Assembly: GCF_014204795.1 (NCBI RefSeq)
Contig: NZ_JACHMB010000001.1
Coordinates: 11,358,501 to 11,422,500 of the forward strand
Direction of reading: 5' to 3'
Source of the DNA: Nonomuraea jabiensis
GTDB lineage: Bacteria; Actinomycetota; Actinomycetes; Streptosporangiales; Streptosporangiaceae
Length of the DNA: 64,000 bases
How positions within the stretch are numbered: the first letter of the stretch is position 1; each line of letters opens with the position of its first letter. The position numbers and the translations under genes were made by a program. This document shows positions 7,390 to 15,931 of the stretch, one piece after another. Below the pieces are notes generated by a model. It worked only from the letters and a program-made list of their open reading frames with translations. It was not told the DNA's origin and did no database searches.

Positions 7390-8565
7390 TCACTTTGGTT
7401 CCAGCGGTCCCTCCGTTCCCACCACGAGCGGCCGCGAGGAGTCGTCGAGCCCGAGCGCGTCGCGGGCCGCGGGCGTGAGGGCGAGCAGGCCGGCGGCTCC
7501 GGCGGCGCCGCACTCCGACAGGTGGACGCCGTGGCCGGCCAGGAGGCGGGCGGCGTCGGCCGCCTGGTCGTCGGTGATCGTCATGTAGAGGTCGGCGAGG
7601 TGGTGGAGGAGGTGGTGGGCGATGATGGAGGGTTCGAGGCAGTCGAGGCGGCCGAGCGTGGTGTGGCCGCCCTGGACGCGTACGGGCTCGCCGGCTCTGG
7701 CGCTTTCGAGCAGGCAGGGCGCGCCTTCCGGCTCGACCACGACGATCTTGGGCTGTTCGCCCCAGCGGTCGCGCACGTATGCGGCTCCGGCGGCGGCGAG
7801 CCCGCCGACGCCCGCCTGGAGGAACACGTGGGTGGGCGCGCCGGCGCCCCCGTGGGCGGCGCTGTGGCCGCCGGTCGCGGCCGAGGAGCCGTTGAGCCTG
7901 CCCGAGTACGCCTCCAGGCCGGTGAGCGCTCCTGCGGACGTGGCGGGGCCAGTGGTGCGCGCCGGGACGGCGGGCAGGGCGCCCGGGTCGGCGAGTTCGT
8001 CGAACAGGACGGTGTAGCCGCGCATGACGTCGAGCGGGATGCCGGTGTAGCCGTTCCAGGAGCTGTCGGAGACGAGCCGCCAGCCGTTGCGCTCGGCGGC
8101 CTGGATCGCGGCGGCCATGCTGGCCTCGTAGTCCTCGCCGCTGCGCCGTACCTCGGCGCCGAGTCCGCGCAGCCGCTGCGCGAACGCCTCGGGGACACCT
8201 TCGCTGAGGTACACGACGCAGTCCACGCCGACCTCGGCGGCCCCGGAGGCGACGGAGATGCCGTGGTTGCCGGCGCTGGCGCACACGAACGGCGTGCCGC
8301 CGCCCTCGTGCTCGGCGAGCAGGTGGACGGCGTACGCGCCGCCGAGCGCCTTGAAGCTGCCCAGCCCCATGCGCCCGCTCTCGTCCTTGACGTGGACGGC
8401 TTCGGTCCCGGCCAGGTCCGGGACGGTGCGGACCGGCGTGGGCCGGTAGGAGGGGTGCCGGGCGAAGTGGGCGCGGGCCTGGCGGGCGTGCTCGGTCCCG
8501 ATGAGCGCGCGGTCGTGCGCGGTGTACGGGGCGCGGGCGGGGTTGAGGTACTCCATGATCGCCAT
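7390..8565 (-). CDS. PLP-dependent ammonia-lyase, diaminopropionate ammonia-lyase-like
   Basis: Fold-type II PLP enzyme, 391 aa. The Schiff-base lysine is in GLGSFKALGGAYA, with CASAGNHGISVASGA as the phosphate/asparagine loop and a glycine-rich LQAGVGGLAAAGAAYV. The order and spacing resemble diaminopropionate ammonia-lyase more than threonine dehydratase or cysteine synthase; the exact substrate is inference. An Ala/Gly/Thr-rich stretch (about residues 195-230) before the HVFLQAGVGG motif looks like a species-specific insertion. The start is taken as ATG at 8565; ATG at 8556 is possible, and neither has a clear SD. Confidence 0.8.
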   Translation of the reverse strand: MAIMEYLNPARAPYTAHDRALIGTEHARQARAHFARHPSYRPTPVRTVPDLAGTEAVHVKDESGRMGLGSFKALGGAYAVHLLAEHEGGGTPFVCASAGNHGISVASGAAEVGVDCVVYLSEGVPEAFAQRLRGLGAEVRRSGEDYEASMAAAIQAAERNGWRLVSDSSWNGYTGIPLDVMRGYTVLFDELADPGALPAVPARTTGPATSAGALTGLEAYSGRLNGSSAATGGHSAAHGGAGAPTHVFLQAGVGGLAAAGAAYVRDRWGEQPKIVVVEPEGAPCLLESARAGEPVRVQGGHTTLGRLDCLEPSIIAHHLLHHLADLYMTITDDQAADAARLLAGHGVHLSECGAAGAAGLLALTPAARDALGLDDSSRPLVVGTEGPLEPK

Positions 8566-8614
8566 GCTAGGCGGGGCCCACCGCTCTCCCCGGCCCGCCA
8601 CTCCGCCGCAGTGA

Positions 8615-8672
8615 GAGCCCGGTGAGAAGCACCGTGGGAGCCCGGTGAGAAGCACCGTGAGAAGCACGGTGG
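8615..8672. repeat. 23-bp tandem repeat downstream of hypF
   Basis: Two adjacent 23-base copies (8615-8637 and 8638-8660, starting GAGCCCGGTGAGAAGC) and a partial third copy lie in the spacer between hypF and the PLP enzyme gene. The copies differ only at the last base. Confidence 0.8.
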
Positions 8673-8679
8673 CAGGCGG

Positions 8680-10935
8680 TCAGGCGCGGTCGCGGGCGGC
8701 GGCGACGGCGGCCTGGCCGAGGCTGACGCCGCCGTCGCCGGGCGGCACGCGCACGTGTTTGAGCACCCGGAACCCGGCCGCGCGCAGCCGTTCCACGGTG
8801 GCCTCCAGCAGCAGGGCGTTCTGGAACATCCCGCCCGACAGCGCCACCGCGGTCAGCCCGGTGGCGGAGCGGAGGGCGTCGCAGGCGCGGGCGACGGCGT
8901 CGGCGAGGCCGTTGTGGAAGCGGCCGGCGATCGCGCGGGTGCCGGTCCCGGCCGCCAGGTCCGCGGCGGCGGCCCGGACGAGGTCGGCGGCCTCCACGAC
9001 GAGCAGGTCGCCGTGGGTGATCCGGGCCTCGTACGTGCCGCGCTCGGCCGGGTCGGCGTGCTGTTCGAGTTCGACGACGGCCTGCCCCGCATAGGTGATC
9101 TTGTCGCGGACGCCGAGCAGCGCGGCGACGGCGTCGAAGAGGCGGGCCGCGCTGGAGGTCAGCGGGGAGCCGGGGGCGAGCCGGAGCGCGTCGGCCCAGG
9201 GGTTGCGGCGGGCCACGTCCAGGCGGGCCACGTCCAGGCCGGGGTGGCCGTCGCCGAGGTAGGCGGCGGTCATGCGCCAGGGCTGCCGGACGGCGGCGCT
9301 CCCGCCGGGCATGGGGATCTGGGCGAGGTGGCCAAGGCGTTCGAAGGAGGTCAGGTCGGCGCGCAGGAACTCGCCGCCCCACAGGGTGCCGTCGGGGCCG
9401 TGGCCGAGCCCGTCGAGGGCCACGCCGAGCACCGGCCCGGGGTCGCCGTTGTCGGCCAGGCAGGAGGCGATGTGGGCGTGGTGGTGCTGGACGCCGAGGA
9501 GTTCGACGCCGCGGATCTCCTTGGCGTGCCGGGTGGACAGGTAGCCGGGGTGCAGGTCGTGGGCCACGATCTGGGGCCGGATGCCGAACAGGCCGCAGAA
9601 GTGGTCGATGCTCTCGACGAACGACCGGAGCGTCTCGTGGTTCTCCAGGTTGCCGATGTGCTGGGAGACGAACGCGCGCCGCCCTTCGACCAGGCAGAAG
9701 GTGCTCTTCAGCTCGGCGCCGCAGGCGAGCACGGGCCGGGGCGCGGGCCAGCGCATGGCCAGCGGTTCGGGCGCGTACCCGCGGGCGCGGCGCAGCACGG
9801 TCACCTCGCCCGCCATGGGCCGCACGACGGAGTCGTCGGCGCGTACGTGGATGGGGCGGTCGTGGATGAGGAAGGCGTCGGCGATGCCGCTCAGGCGGGT
9901 CAGCGCGTCGTCGTCCTCGTAGGCGATGGGCTCGCCGGAGACGTTGCCGCCGGTGAGGACCATGGGTTGGGCGAGCTCGGCGAGCAGGAGGTGGTGCAGG
10001 GCCGTGTAGGGGAGCATGAGGCCGAGGCTGCGGGTGGCGGGCGCCACGGAGGCGGCGACGGGGGCGCCGGGCAGGCGGGGCAGCAGCACGATGGGCCGGG
10101 CGCGGCCGGTGAGCAGTTCGGCGGCGTGCTCGTCGATCTCGCACAGCCTTCGCGCCTGCGCCAGGTCGGCCGTCATGACGGCGAACGGCTGCTCCTCGCG
10201 GTGTTTGCGGCCGCGCAGCAGGGCGGCGGCCCGCTCGTCGGCGGCGGGCACGGCGAGGTGGAAGCCGCCGAGGCCCTTGACGGCGACGACGCGACCGGCG
10301 CGCAGCAGGGTGACGGCGCCGGCGACGGGGTCGCCGCACAGCTCGGTGCCGCGGGCGTCGCGCAGCCGCAGCCGGGGCCCGCAGGCGGGGCAGCAGGTGG
10401 GCTGGGCGTGGTGGCGGCGGTTGCCGGGGTCGTGGTATTCGGCCGCGCACGCCTGGCACATGCCGAAGCCGGCCATGGTGGTCAGCGGCCGGTCGTACGG
10501 GACGCCGCGCACGATCGTGAAGCGGGGCCCGCAATTGGCGCAGTTGATGAACGGGTAGCCGTGGCGGCGGTCGTCGGGGTCGGCCAGCTCGCGCAGGCAG
10601 TCGTCGCAGGTGGCGCCGTCGGCGCGGACGAGGGGGCGCAGCGGGCCGGACGGGATGCCGGCGGCGATGGTGAAGCCGTTGTGGCCGGTGGGGCGGGCGC
10701 TGACGACGGTGACGCGTTCGATCTCGGACAGGGCGGGCGCGTCGCGTTCGAGCGCGGTCAGGAACTCCTCGACGCCCGCCAGGGCGCCTTCGACCTCGAT
10801 GTGCACTCCGTTGACGTCGTTGTGCACGCGCCCGGCCAGACCGAGCCGGCGGGCGAGCGCGTGCACGAAGGGACGGAAGCCGACGCCCTGGACGACGCCT
10901 TCGACGTGCACGTCTACTCGTTTGAGCGTGGTCAT
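8680..10935 (-). CDS. hypF: Carbamoyltransferase HypF
   Basis: HypF makes the cyanide ligand precursor for [NiFe]-hydrogenase by transferring carbamoyl from carbamoyl phosphate to HypE. At 751 aa it has the normal length and order: acylphosphatase domain (GVVQGVGFRPFVHAL, about residues 15-30), four zinc-binding Cys pairs (CDDC, CANC, CQAC, CPAC, about 113-190), a YrdC-like domain (about 205-390), and a Kae1-like domain with HDLHPGYLST and HHHAHIASC. No hypA-E or hydrogenase genes are in the 64 kb, so it is an orphan here; partners may be elsewhere, or it may serve another carbamoylation. Confidence 0.95.
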   Translation of the reverse strand: MTTLKRVDVHVEGVVQGVGFRPFVHALARRLGLAGRVHNDVNGVHIEVEGALAGVEEFLTALERDAPALSEIERVTVVSARPTGHNGFTIAAGIPSGPLRPLVRADGATCDDCLRELADPDDRRHGYPFINCANCGPRFTIVRGVPYDRPLTTMAGFGMCQACAAEYHDPGNRRHHAQPTCCPACGPRLRLRDARGTELCGDPVAGAVTLLRAGRVVAVKGLGGFHLAVPAADERAAALLRGRKHREEQPFAVMTADLAQARRLCEIDEHAAELLTGRARPIVLLPRLPGAPVAASVAPATRSLGLMLPYTALHHLLLAELAQPMVLTGGNVSGEPIAYEDDDALTRLSGIADAFLIHDRPIHVRADDSVVRPMAGEVTVLRRARGYAPEPLAMRWPAPRPVLACGAELKSTFCLVEGRRAFVSQHIGNLENHETLRSFVESIDHFCGLFGIRPQIVAHDLHPGYLSTRHAKEIRGVELLGVQHHHAHIASCLADNGDPGPVLGVALDGLGHGPDGTLWGGEFLRADLTSFERLGHLAQIPMPGGSAAVRQPWRMTAAYLGDGHPGLDVARLDVARRNPWADALRLAPGSPLTSSAARLFDAVAALLGVRDKITYAGQAVVELEQHADPAERGTYEARITHGDLLVVEAADLVRAAAADLAAGTGTRAIAGRFHNGLADAVARACDALRSATGLTAVALSGGMFQNALLLEATVERLRAAGFRVLKHVRVPPGDGGVSLGQAAVAAARDRA

Positions 10936-11082
10936 CAGACCAGTGTGCGCCTGTTCGGGGCGGCGTGCATGCGTATCGGCCGTGTCGTCGCCGGCGTCGC
11001 CGCGCGCCCGCCGCGTGCCCCGCCGCGGCAGGGGGCGGGCATGCGGACGGGAGGGCCGCGGCGGCCCTCCCGTCCGGGGGTT

Positions 11083-12846
11083 CTACAGGTACTGGCCGGT
11101 GTTGGCCACGGTGTCGATGGATCGGCCGGCTTCGGTGCCCTGCTTGCCGGAGACGAGCGTGCGGATGTAGACGATCCGCTCACCCTTCTTGCCGGAGATG
11201 CGGGCCCAGTCGTCGGGGTTGGTGGTGTTGGGCAGGTCCTCGTTCTCGGAGAACTCGTCCACGCAGGCCGTGAGCAGGTGCTGGACCCGCAGGCCCTTCT
11301 GGCCGGTTTCGAGGAACTGCTTGATGGCCATCTTCTTCCCGCGGTCGACGATGTTCTGGATCATCGCGCCGGAGTTGAAGTCCTTGAAGTAGAGGACTTC
11401 CTTGTCGCCGTTGGCGTAGGTCACCTCGAGGAAGCGGTTCTCCTCGCTCTCGGTGTACATGCGCTCGACGACGCTCTGGATCATGCCCTGGATGGTGCCC
11501 TCGCGGGAGTCGCCGTGCTCGGTCAGGTCGTCCGGGTGCAGCGGCAGGTCGGCGATGAGGTACTTGGAGAAGATGTCCTTGGCCGCCTCGGCGTCCGGCC
11601 GCTCGATCTTGATCTTGACGTCCAGGCGGCCGGGCCGCAGGATCGCCGGGTCGATCATGTCCTCGCGGTTGGAGGCGCCGATGACGATGACGTTCTCCAG
11701 GCCCTCGACGCCGTCGATCTCCGACAGCAGCTGAGGGACGATGGTGTTCTCCACGTCGGAGGACACGCCGGAGCCTCGGGTGCGGAAGATCGAGTCCATC
11801 TCGTCGAAGAACACGATCACCGGGGTGCCCTCGGAGGCCTTCTCCCGGGCCCGCTGGAAGACCAGGCGGATGTGCCGCTCGGTCTCGCCGACGTACTTGT
11901 TGAGCAGCTCGGGGCCCTTGATGTTGAGGAAGAAGCTCTTGCCGGACTGGCCGGTCTTCTCCGCGACCTGCTTGGCCAGGGAGTTGGCGACGGCCTTGGC
12001 GATGAGTGTCTTGCCGCATCCGGGCGGGCCGTACAGCAGCACGCCCTTGGGGGGCCGGAGCTTGTGCTCGCGGAACAGGTCGGCGTGCAGGTAGGGCAGC
12101 TCGATGGCGTCCCTGATCTGCTCGATCTGCCTGCCGAGGCCGCCGATCTCCTCGTAGGAGATGTCGGGGACCTCCTCGAGGACGAGCTCTTCGACTTCGG
12201 ACTTGGGAATGCGCTCGTAGACGTAGCCGGAGCGCGGCTCGAGCAGGAGCGAGTCGCCGGCCCTGATGGGCTGGCCGACGAGCGACTCGGCCAGTCGCAC
12301 GACGCGCTCTTCGTCGGCGTGCGAGATGACCAGGGCGCGCTTGCCCTCGTCGAGCAGTTCTTTCAGCATGACGATCTCGCCGACCTCTTCGTAGCCGAGG
12401 GCTTCGACCACGTTGAGCGCTTCGTTGAGCATGACCTCCTGGCCACGCCGCAGCGAGTCGATGTCGACGGCAGGGCTGACGTTCACGCGGAGCTTGCGGC
12501 CGCCGGTGAACACCTCGATGGTGCCGTCTTCTCTGGCCTCGAGGAAGGTGCCGAAACCGGATGGCGGCTGCGCCAGCCGGTCGACCTCCTCCTTGAGGGC
12601 GACGATTTGGTCCCGGGCCTCCTTGAGTGTGGCGACCAGGCGTTCGTTCTGGCCGGTCACGGCCGCGAGGTTCGCCTGCGCCTCATGGAGACGCTCTTCG
12701 AGGACTCTGGCCTGACGGGGTGACTCGGCCAGCTTCCGCCTCAGCGCGGTGATCTCCTCCTGGAGGAAGGAGACCTGTGTTGAAAGATCAGCGACCTCCC
12801 GTTCGCGCTGCGCGGCTCGAGCCTCAGCATCATCGCGAGCTGCCAC
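11083..12846 (-). CDS. arc: Proteasomal AAA ATPase Arc/Mpa
   Basis: Hexameric unfoldase that binds Pup and feeds pupylated proteins to the 20S proteasome, about 587 aa. Layout: N-terminal coiled coil (about 8-85), tandem OB domains, then the AAA module with Walker A GPPGCGKT (about 273), Walker B IVFFDEMDSIF (about 342) and ASNREDMIDPAILRPGRLD. The C-terminus is GQYL, the tyrosine-penultimate motif that opens the proteasome gate. The GTG start at 12846 has AAGGAGG 8 bases upstream; a GTG at 12855 sits inside that SD and is less likely. dop lies about 5 kb away, beyond three unrelated genes. Confidence 0.96.
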   Translation of the reverse strand: MAARDDAEARAAQREREVADLSTQVSFLQEEITALRRKLAESPRQARVLEERLHEAQANLAAVTGQNERLVATLKEARDQIVALKEEVDRLAQPPSGFGTFLEAREDGTIEVFTGGRKLRVNVSPAVDIDSLRRGQEVMLNEALNVVEALGYEEVGEIVMLKELLDEGKRALVISHADEERVVRLAESLVGQPIRAGDSLLLEPRSGYVYERIPKSEVEELVLEEVPDISYEEIGGLGRQIEQIRDAIELPYLHADLFREHKLRPPKGVLLYGPPGCGKTLIAKAVANSLAKQVAEKTGQSGKSFFLNIKGPELLNKYVGETERHIRLVFQRAREKASEGTPVIVFFDEMDSIFRTRGSGVSSDVENTIVPQLLSEIDGVEGLENVIVIGASNREDMIDPAILRPGRLDVKIKIERPDAEAAKDIFSKYLIADLPLHPDDLTEHGDSREGTIQGMIQSVVERMYTESEENRFLEVTYANGDKEVLYFKDFNSGAMIQNIVDRGKKMAIKQFLETGQKGLRVQHLLTACVDEFSENEDLPNTTNPDDWARISGKKGERIVYIRTLVSGKQGTEAGRSIDTVANTGQYL

Positions 12847-12947
12847 GCCCGTCACCTCCTTCCCAGTCGAGGGCGACTACTAAGGACCTTACCTATCTCG
12901 GGCCCCTCCGTAACCTGGCCGGGCAGTGTTCGTAGAGTGACATTCAG

Positions 12948-12960
12948 TATTCGGTGAATA
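12948..12960. promoter_or_regulatory. Short palindrome upstream of arc
   Basis: TATTC-GGT-GAATA lies about 100 bases upstream of the arc start, in an AT-rich pocket that also holds ATTCA/TGAAT. It could be an operator or part of the arc promoter region; no regulator is known. Confidence 0.3.
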
Positions 12961-12996
12961 ATCCTCAATAGTGCGTTTAATACTCCCAGCACATGC

Positions 12997-13018
12997 ACAC
13001 GGGAATCTGTTCCCGTGT
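12997..13018 (-). terminator. Stem-loop downstream of trmI
   Basis: ACACGGGAA and TTCCCGTGT form a perfect 9-bp stem with a 4-base loop, 31 bases past the trmI stop and upstream of the arc promoter region. It probably ends the trmI transcript. Confidence 0.55.
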
Positions 13019-13049
13019 CACGCACCAACGCACCCTCGTGGCCAAATTG

Positions 13050-13901
13050 TCATAGTTCCTCGGTGGTCCCCTTCGGTCGACGGCGTCTCGGCGGGGGCGT
13101 CACTCCGTCCGCCATGCGGCGGGCGGTGACGAGGAATCCCGTGTGGCCGATCATCCGATGATCCGGTCTCACCGCGAGTCCTTCGACGTGCCAGTCGCGA
13201 ACCAGGGTCTCCCACGCATGCGGCTCCGTGAAACACCCGTGATCGCGAATCGTCTCCACCGTCTTGGACAGCTGCGTGGTCGTGGCGACGTAACAGCAGA
13301 TCACGCCACCCGGGGTGAGCGCCTTGGCGGCGGCGTCGACGCACTCCCACGGGGCGAGCATGTCGAGGATCACCCGGTCGACGTCGCTCTCGTCGATGGA
13401 GGCGACCAGGTCGCCGACGACCAGGCGCCAGTTGTCGTCCATGGGGCCGCCGAAGAACTTCTCCACGTTCTTGCTCGCCACGTCGGCGAACTCCTGGCGC
13501 CGCTCGTACGAGGTGACGTGCCCGTCGGGGCCGACGGCCCGCAGCAGGAAGCACGTCAGCGCGCCGGAGCCGACGCCGGCCTCGATCACCCGCGCGCCCG
13601 GGAAGATGTCGGCCATGCCGACGATCATCGAGGCGTCCTTGGGGTAGATGACGGCCGCGCCGCGCGGCATGGCCAGCGTGTAGTCCTGCAGCAGGTGGCG
13701 GAAGGCGAGGTATTGAGTGCCCCCCGAGGAGCGCACGACGGAGCCCTCAGGCTGCCCGATCAGGTCGCTGTGGGGGATGGCGCCCTTGTGGGTGTGGAAG
13801 ACGCCGTCCTCTTTGAGCGTGATCGTGTGGCGTTTGTTCTTGGGGTCGGTGAGCTGCACCTGATCCCCCGCCTGGAAAGGCCCATGCCTGCGGAAACCCA
13901 T
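13050..13901 (-). CDS. trmI: tRNA (adenine-58-N1)-methyltransferase TrmI
   Basis: SAM-dependent methyltransferase that forms m1A58 in the T-loop of tRNAs, 283 aa. The N-terminal beta domain (FQAGDQVQLTDPKNKRHTITL) precedes a Rossmann-type domain with VIEAGVGSGALT (about 104-115) and the catalytic-site stretch DRVILDMLAPW. These match the actinobacterial TrmI family, which sits next to the proteasome ATPase gene in mycobacteria as well. The ATG at 13901 is chosen because the family starts just before RRHGPF; the frame stays open upstream but lacks homology. It is divergent from the GNAT gene at 13957. Confidence 0.94.
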   Translation of the reverse strand: MGFRRHGPFQAGDQVQLTDPKNKRHTITLKEDGVFHTHKGAIPHSDLIGQPEGSVVRSSGGTQYLAFRHLLQDYTLAMPRGAAVIYPKDASMIVGMADIFPGARVIEAGVGSGALTCFLLRAVGPDGHVTSYERRQEFADVASKNVEKFFGGPMDDNWRLVVGDLVASIDESDVDRVILDMLAPWECVDAAAKALTPGGVICCYVATTTQLSKTVETIRDHGCFTEPHAWETLVRDWHVEGLAVRPDHRMIGHTGFLVTARRMADGVTPPPRRRRPKGTTEEL

Positions 13902-13956
13902 GGCCGCAAGGTTATAGGGCTTTCGAGGGCGACCGGACGCACGGTATCTATGGGGG

Positions 13957-15045
13957 ATGCTTCCGCGCGACGTGATCTCCACCGGCCCCCTGATTCTCCG
14001 GCCTCCCGCGGAGGAGGACGTCGAGGCGATCGTGAAGGTGTGCAACGACCCGGTGACCGCCCGGTTCCTGCCGGTGTTGCCGTCGCCGTACCGGGTGCAG
14101 GACGCGCACGACTTCCTGGAGCAGGCGGCGGCGAAGTGGGCGGGCGGCGGCGCGGAGTTCGTGATCACGCAGGACGGCGGCTACGTGGGCGCCATCGGGG
14201 TCGTCCCGCCCGATCAGTGGGGCGTGGCCTCGATCGGCTACATGGTGGCGCCGTGGGCGCGGGCCCGGGGCGTGGCGGCGACGGCGGCCAGGGCGGTCAC
14301 CGACTGGCTGTTCGACCACGGGGTGCGCCGGGTCGAGCTGCAGGCCGCGGTGGAGAACGTGGCGAGCCTGCGGGTGGCCGTCAAGGCGGGCTTCCTCGAG
14401 GAGGGGCGCCGGCGGGAGGCCAGGCGGCTGCGCGACGGCCGCTACGTCGACATGGTCACCTTCGCCCGGCTGGCGGGGGACGCGGTGGCGGCGGAGCCGT
14501 ACCTGCCGTTCTTCGCGGACGGGGAGCTGTGCGACGGCGTGGTGCGGCTGGTGCCGATGACCGTGGAGGACGCCGGCGACTTCCACCGGATGCTGGCCGA
14601 CCCGACGGTGGCGGCCTATCACTTCGGGCCGATGGGCACGCTGGAGGAGCACGAGCGGCGCTGCCGCTACACCGGCTACTGGTGGGTGTCGGGGCAGCGG
14701 ATCGAGCTGGCCGTCAGGGACGCGGCCTCGGGGGCGTTCGCCGGGCACATCCAGCTCGCGCACGTCGTCCCGTCGCTGGGGCAGGCCATGGTGGGCTATT
14801 CGCTGGTGCCCGAGTTCCGGGGCAAGGGGTTCATGACGCGGGCGGTCAGGCTGCTGGTGGACTGGGCGTTCGCGAACACGGCGCTGCACCGGATCGTGGC
14901 CGGCACCGACGCAGGCAACACGGCCTCGCACGCGGTGCTGGAGCGGGCCGGGTTCAGCCGGGAGGGCGTGCACCGGGGGCTGTTCGTCAGGGCGGACGGG
15001 ACGCGGGCGGACGACGTGGCGTGGTCGGTGCTGCGTCCCACGTGA
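13957..15045 (+). CDS. Double GNAT acetyltransferase (RimJ/RimL type)
   Basis: A 362-aa protein with two GNAT domains in tandem. The first (about 8-170) begins GPLILRPPAEEDVEAIVKVC and has the acetyl-CoA loop region VAPWARARGVAATAARAVTD. The second (about 185-360) begins GVVRLVPMTVEDAGDFHRML and has LVPEFRGKGFMTRAVRLLVD followed by AGTDAGNTASHAVLERAGF, the usual RimL-like ending. The second loop keeps the R-G-K-G pattern; the first is R-G-V-A and may bind CoA differently. The substrate (protein N-terminus or antibiotic-like amine) is not known. Divergent from trmI with a 55-base gap. Confidence 0.88.
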   Translation: MLPRDVISTGPLILRPPAEEDVEAIVKVCNDPVTARFLPVLPSPYRVQDAHDFLEQAAAKWAGGGAEFVITQDGGYVGAIGVVPPDQWGVASIGYMVAPWARARGVAATAARAVTDWLFDHGVRRVELQAAVENVASLRVAVKAGFLEEGRRREARRLRDGRYVDMVTFARLAGDAVAAEPYLPFFADGELCDGVVRLVPMTVEDAGDFHRMLADPTVAAYHFGPMGTLEEHERRCRYTGYWWVSGQRIELAVRDAASGAFAGHIQLAHVVPSLGQAMVGYSLVPEFRGKGFMTRAVRLLVDWAFANTALHRIVAGTDAGNTASHAVLERAGFSREGVHRGLFVRADGTRADDVAWSVLRPT

Positions 15046-15192
15046 CGGGTGCGGGCAGGGAGGGCGCAGAAATCCTGATTTCCTGTTGAGGGCTAGTCAG
15101 GAGCCGCGTCGGGGGTGATAGTCAGGGCACCCGCACTTCAGTTTCGCGCGATCGGGCCGCGCGATCTCTCCTCCCCCCGAGGGAGCACCGCG

Positions 15193-15732
15193 ATGTCATA
15201 CAACCATGTCGATGCCGCCATGCGTGAACTCATCGCCTCGTTCTCCTGCCTGGAGGCCGCCGACCTGCTCGACCGGCTGGCGCGTACCGCCGCCGCCGTC
15301 ACGGGCACGGCCTACGCGGGATTCGTGCGCGTGGACGCCCTGCGGCTCGAGGCCGACACGATCCACACGCACGCCCCTCCCGGCGATCCCCAGCGCGTGC
15401 GCCGGTGGCTGGCCGGGTCGGGGGTGCTGAAGGAGCTGGCGACCGTGCCCGTCACGGTCCGGCTGGCGCGCGACGCGGCGGTGGGCGAGCCGGGCTTCCT
15501 GGCCACTCCCCTGCCGCTGGCGACGCGGGACCACACGTTCGTGTGGGTCGCCGGGCGGGGGTTCGGCGACGGGGACGAGCACCTGCTGAGCCGCTTCGCG
15601 ACCGCTGCCGGGCGGGCGCTGGAGGCGGCGAGCGGGCTGGAGGCGGCGGTACGGCTGTTGCGCGGGGTACGGGCGTTCTGCCCGGCCCAGCCGCCGGACC
15701 TTCCGGTTGGAGGCGACCGGATCCCGGGGTAA
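15193..15732 (+). CDS. GAF-like domain protein, function unknown
   Basis: A 179-aa soluble protein. Residues about 15-150 resemble a GAF sensor domain: helix SCLEAADLLDRLARTAAAVTG, then alternating strands including TAYAGFVRVD and HTFVWVAGRGF, then the helix DEHLLSRFATAAGRALEA. No signalling output domain is attached. The ATG at 15193 follows GAGGGAGC. There is no clear operon partner; the next gene converges. The assignment to GAF rests on pattern and is tentative. Confidence 0.7.
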   Translation: MSYNHVDAAMRELIASFSCLEAADLLDRLARTAAAVTGTAYAGFVRVDALRLEADTIHTHAPPGDPQRVRRWLAGSGVLKELATVPVTVRLARDAAVGEPGFLATPLPLATRDHTFVWVAGRGFGDGDEHLLSRFATAAGRALEAASGLEAAVRLLRGVRAFCPAQPPDLPVGGDRIPG

Positions 15733-15789
15733 GGGACGACCGGTTGTCCGCGCGGATTGGGCCGAGAATGACTCCATTTATCCAAAGAT

Positions 15790-15819
15790 TTTACGGATAC
15801 TTGGCTATTTATCCGTAAA
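15790..15819. terminator. AT-rich inverted repeat between convergent genes
   Basis: TTTACGGATA and TATCCGTAAA form a perfect 10-bp inverted repeat around a 10-base loop, in an AT-rich pocket (about 15765-15825) of otherwise GC-rich DNA. An extra ATTTATCC copy lies at about 15775. It sits between two convergent genes and could act as a bidirectional terminator or as a protein-binding site. Confidence 0.5.
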
Positions 15820-15931
15820 TCGTGGCCATTTCGCCCCTACGGCTGCTCCGCGGGGCCCGGGCGCTCGCGCGGCCCTGGACGCGGAGCGCCCGCGGCCCCG
15901 GGGCGGGGACGCGGGCGTTCCGGCGGCCGGG

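Noticed and set aside
8680..8700. HypF and nearby repeats as a transposon end
   Set aside because: No transposase, no terminal inverted repeats and no target duplication seen.
8755..12723. Very long open frame (over 1300 codons) on the plus strand
   Set aside because: It lies antisense to hypF and arc, both well conserved; the open frame is a GC-composition effect.
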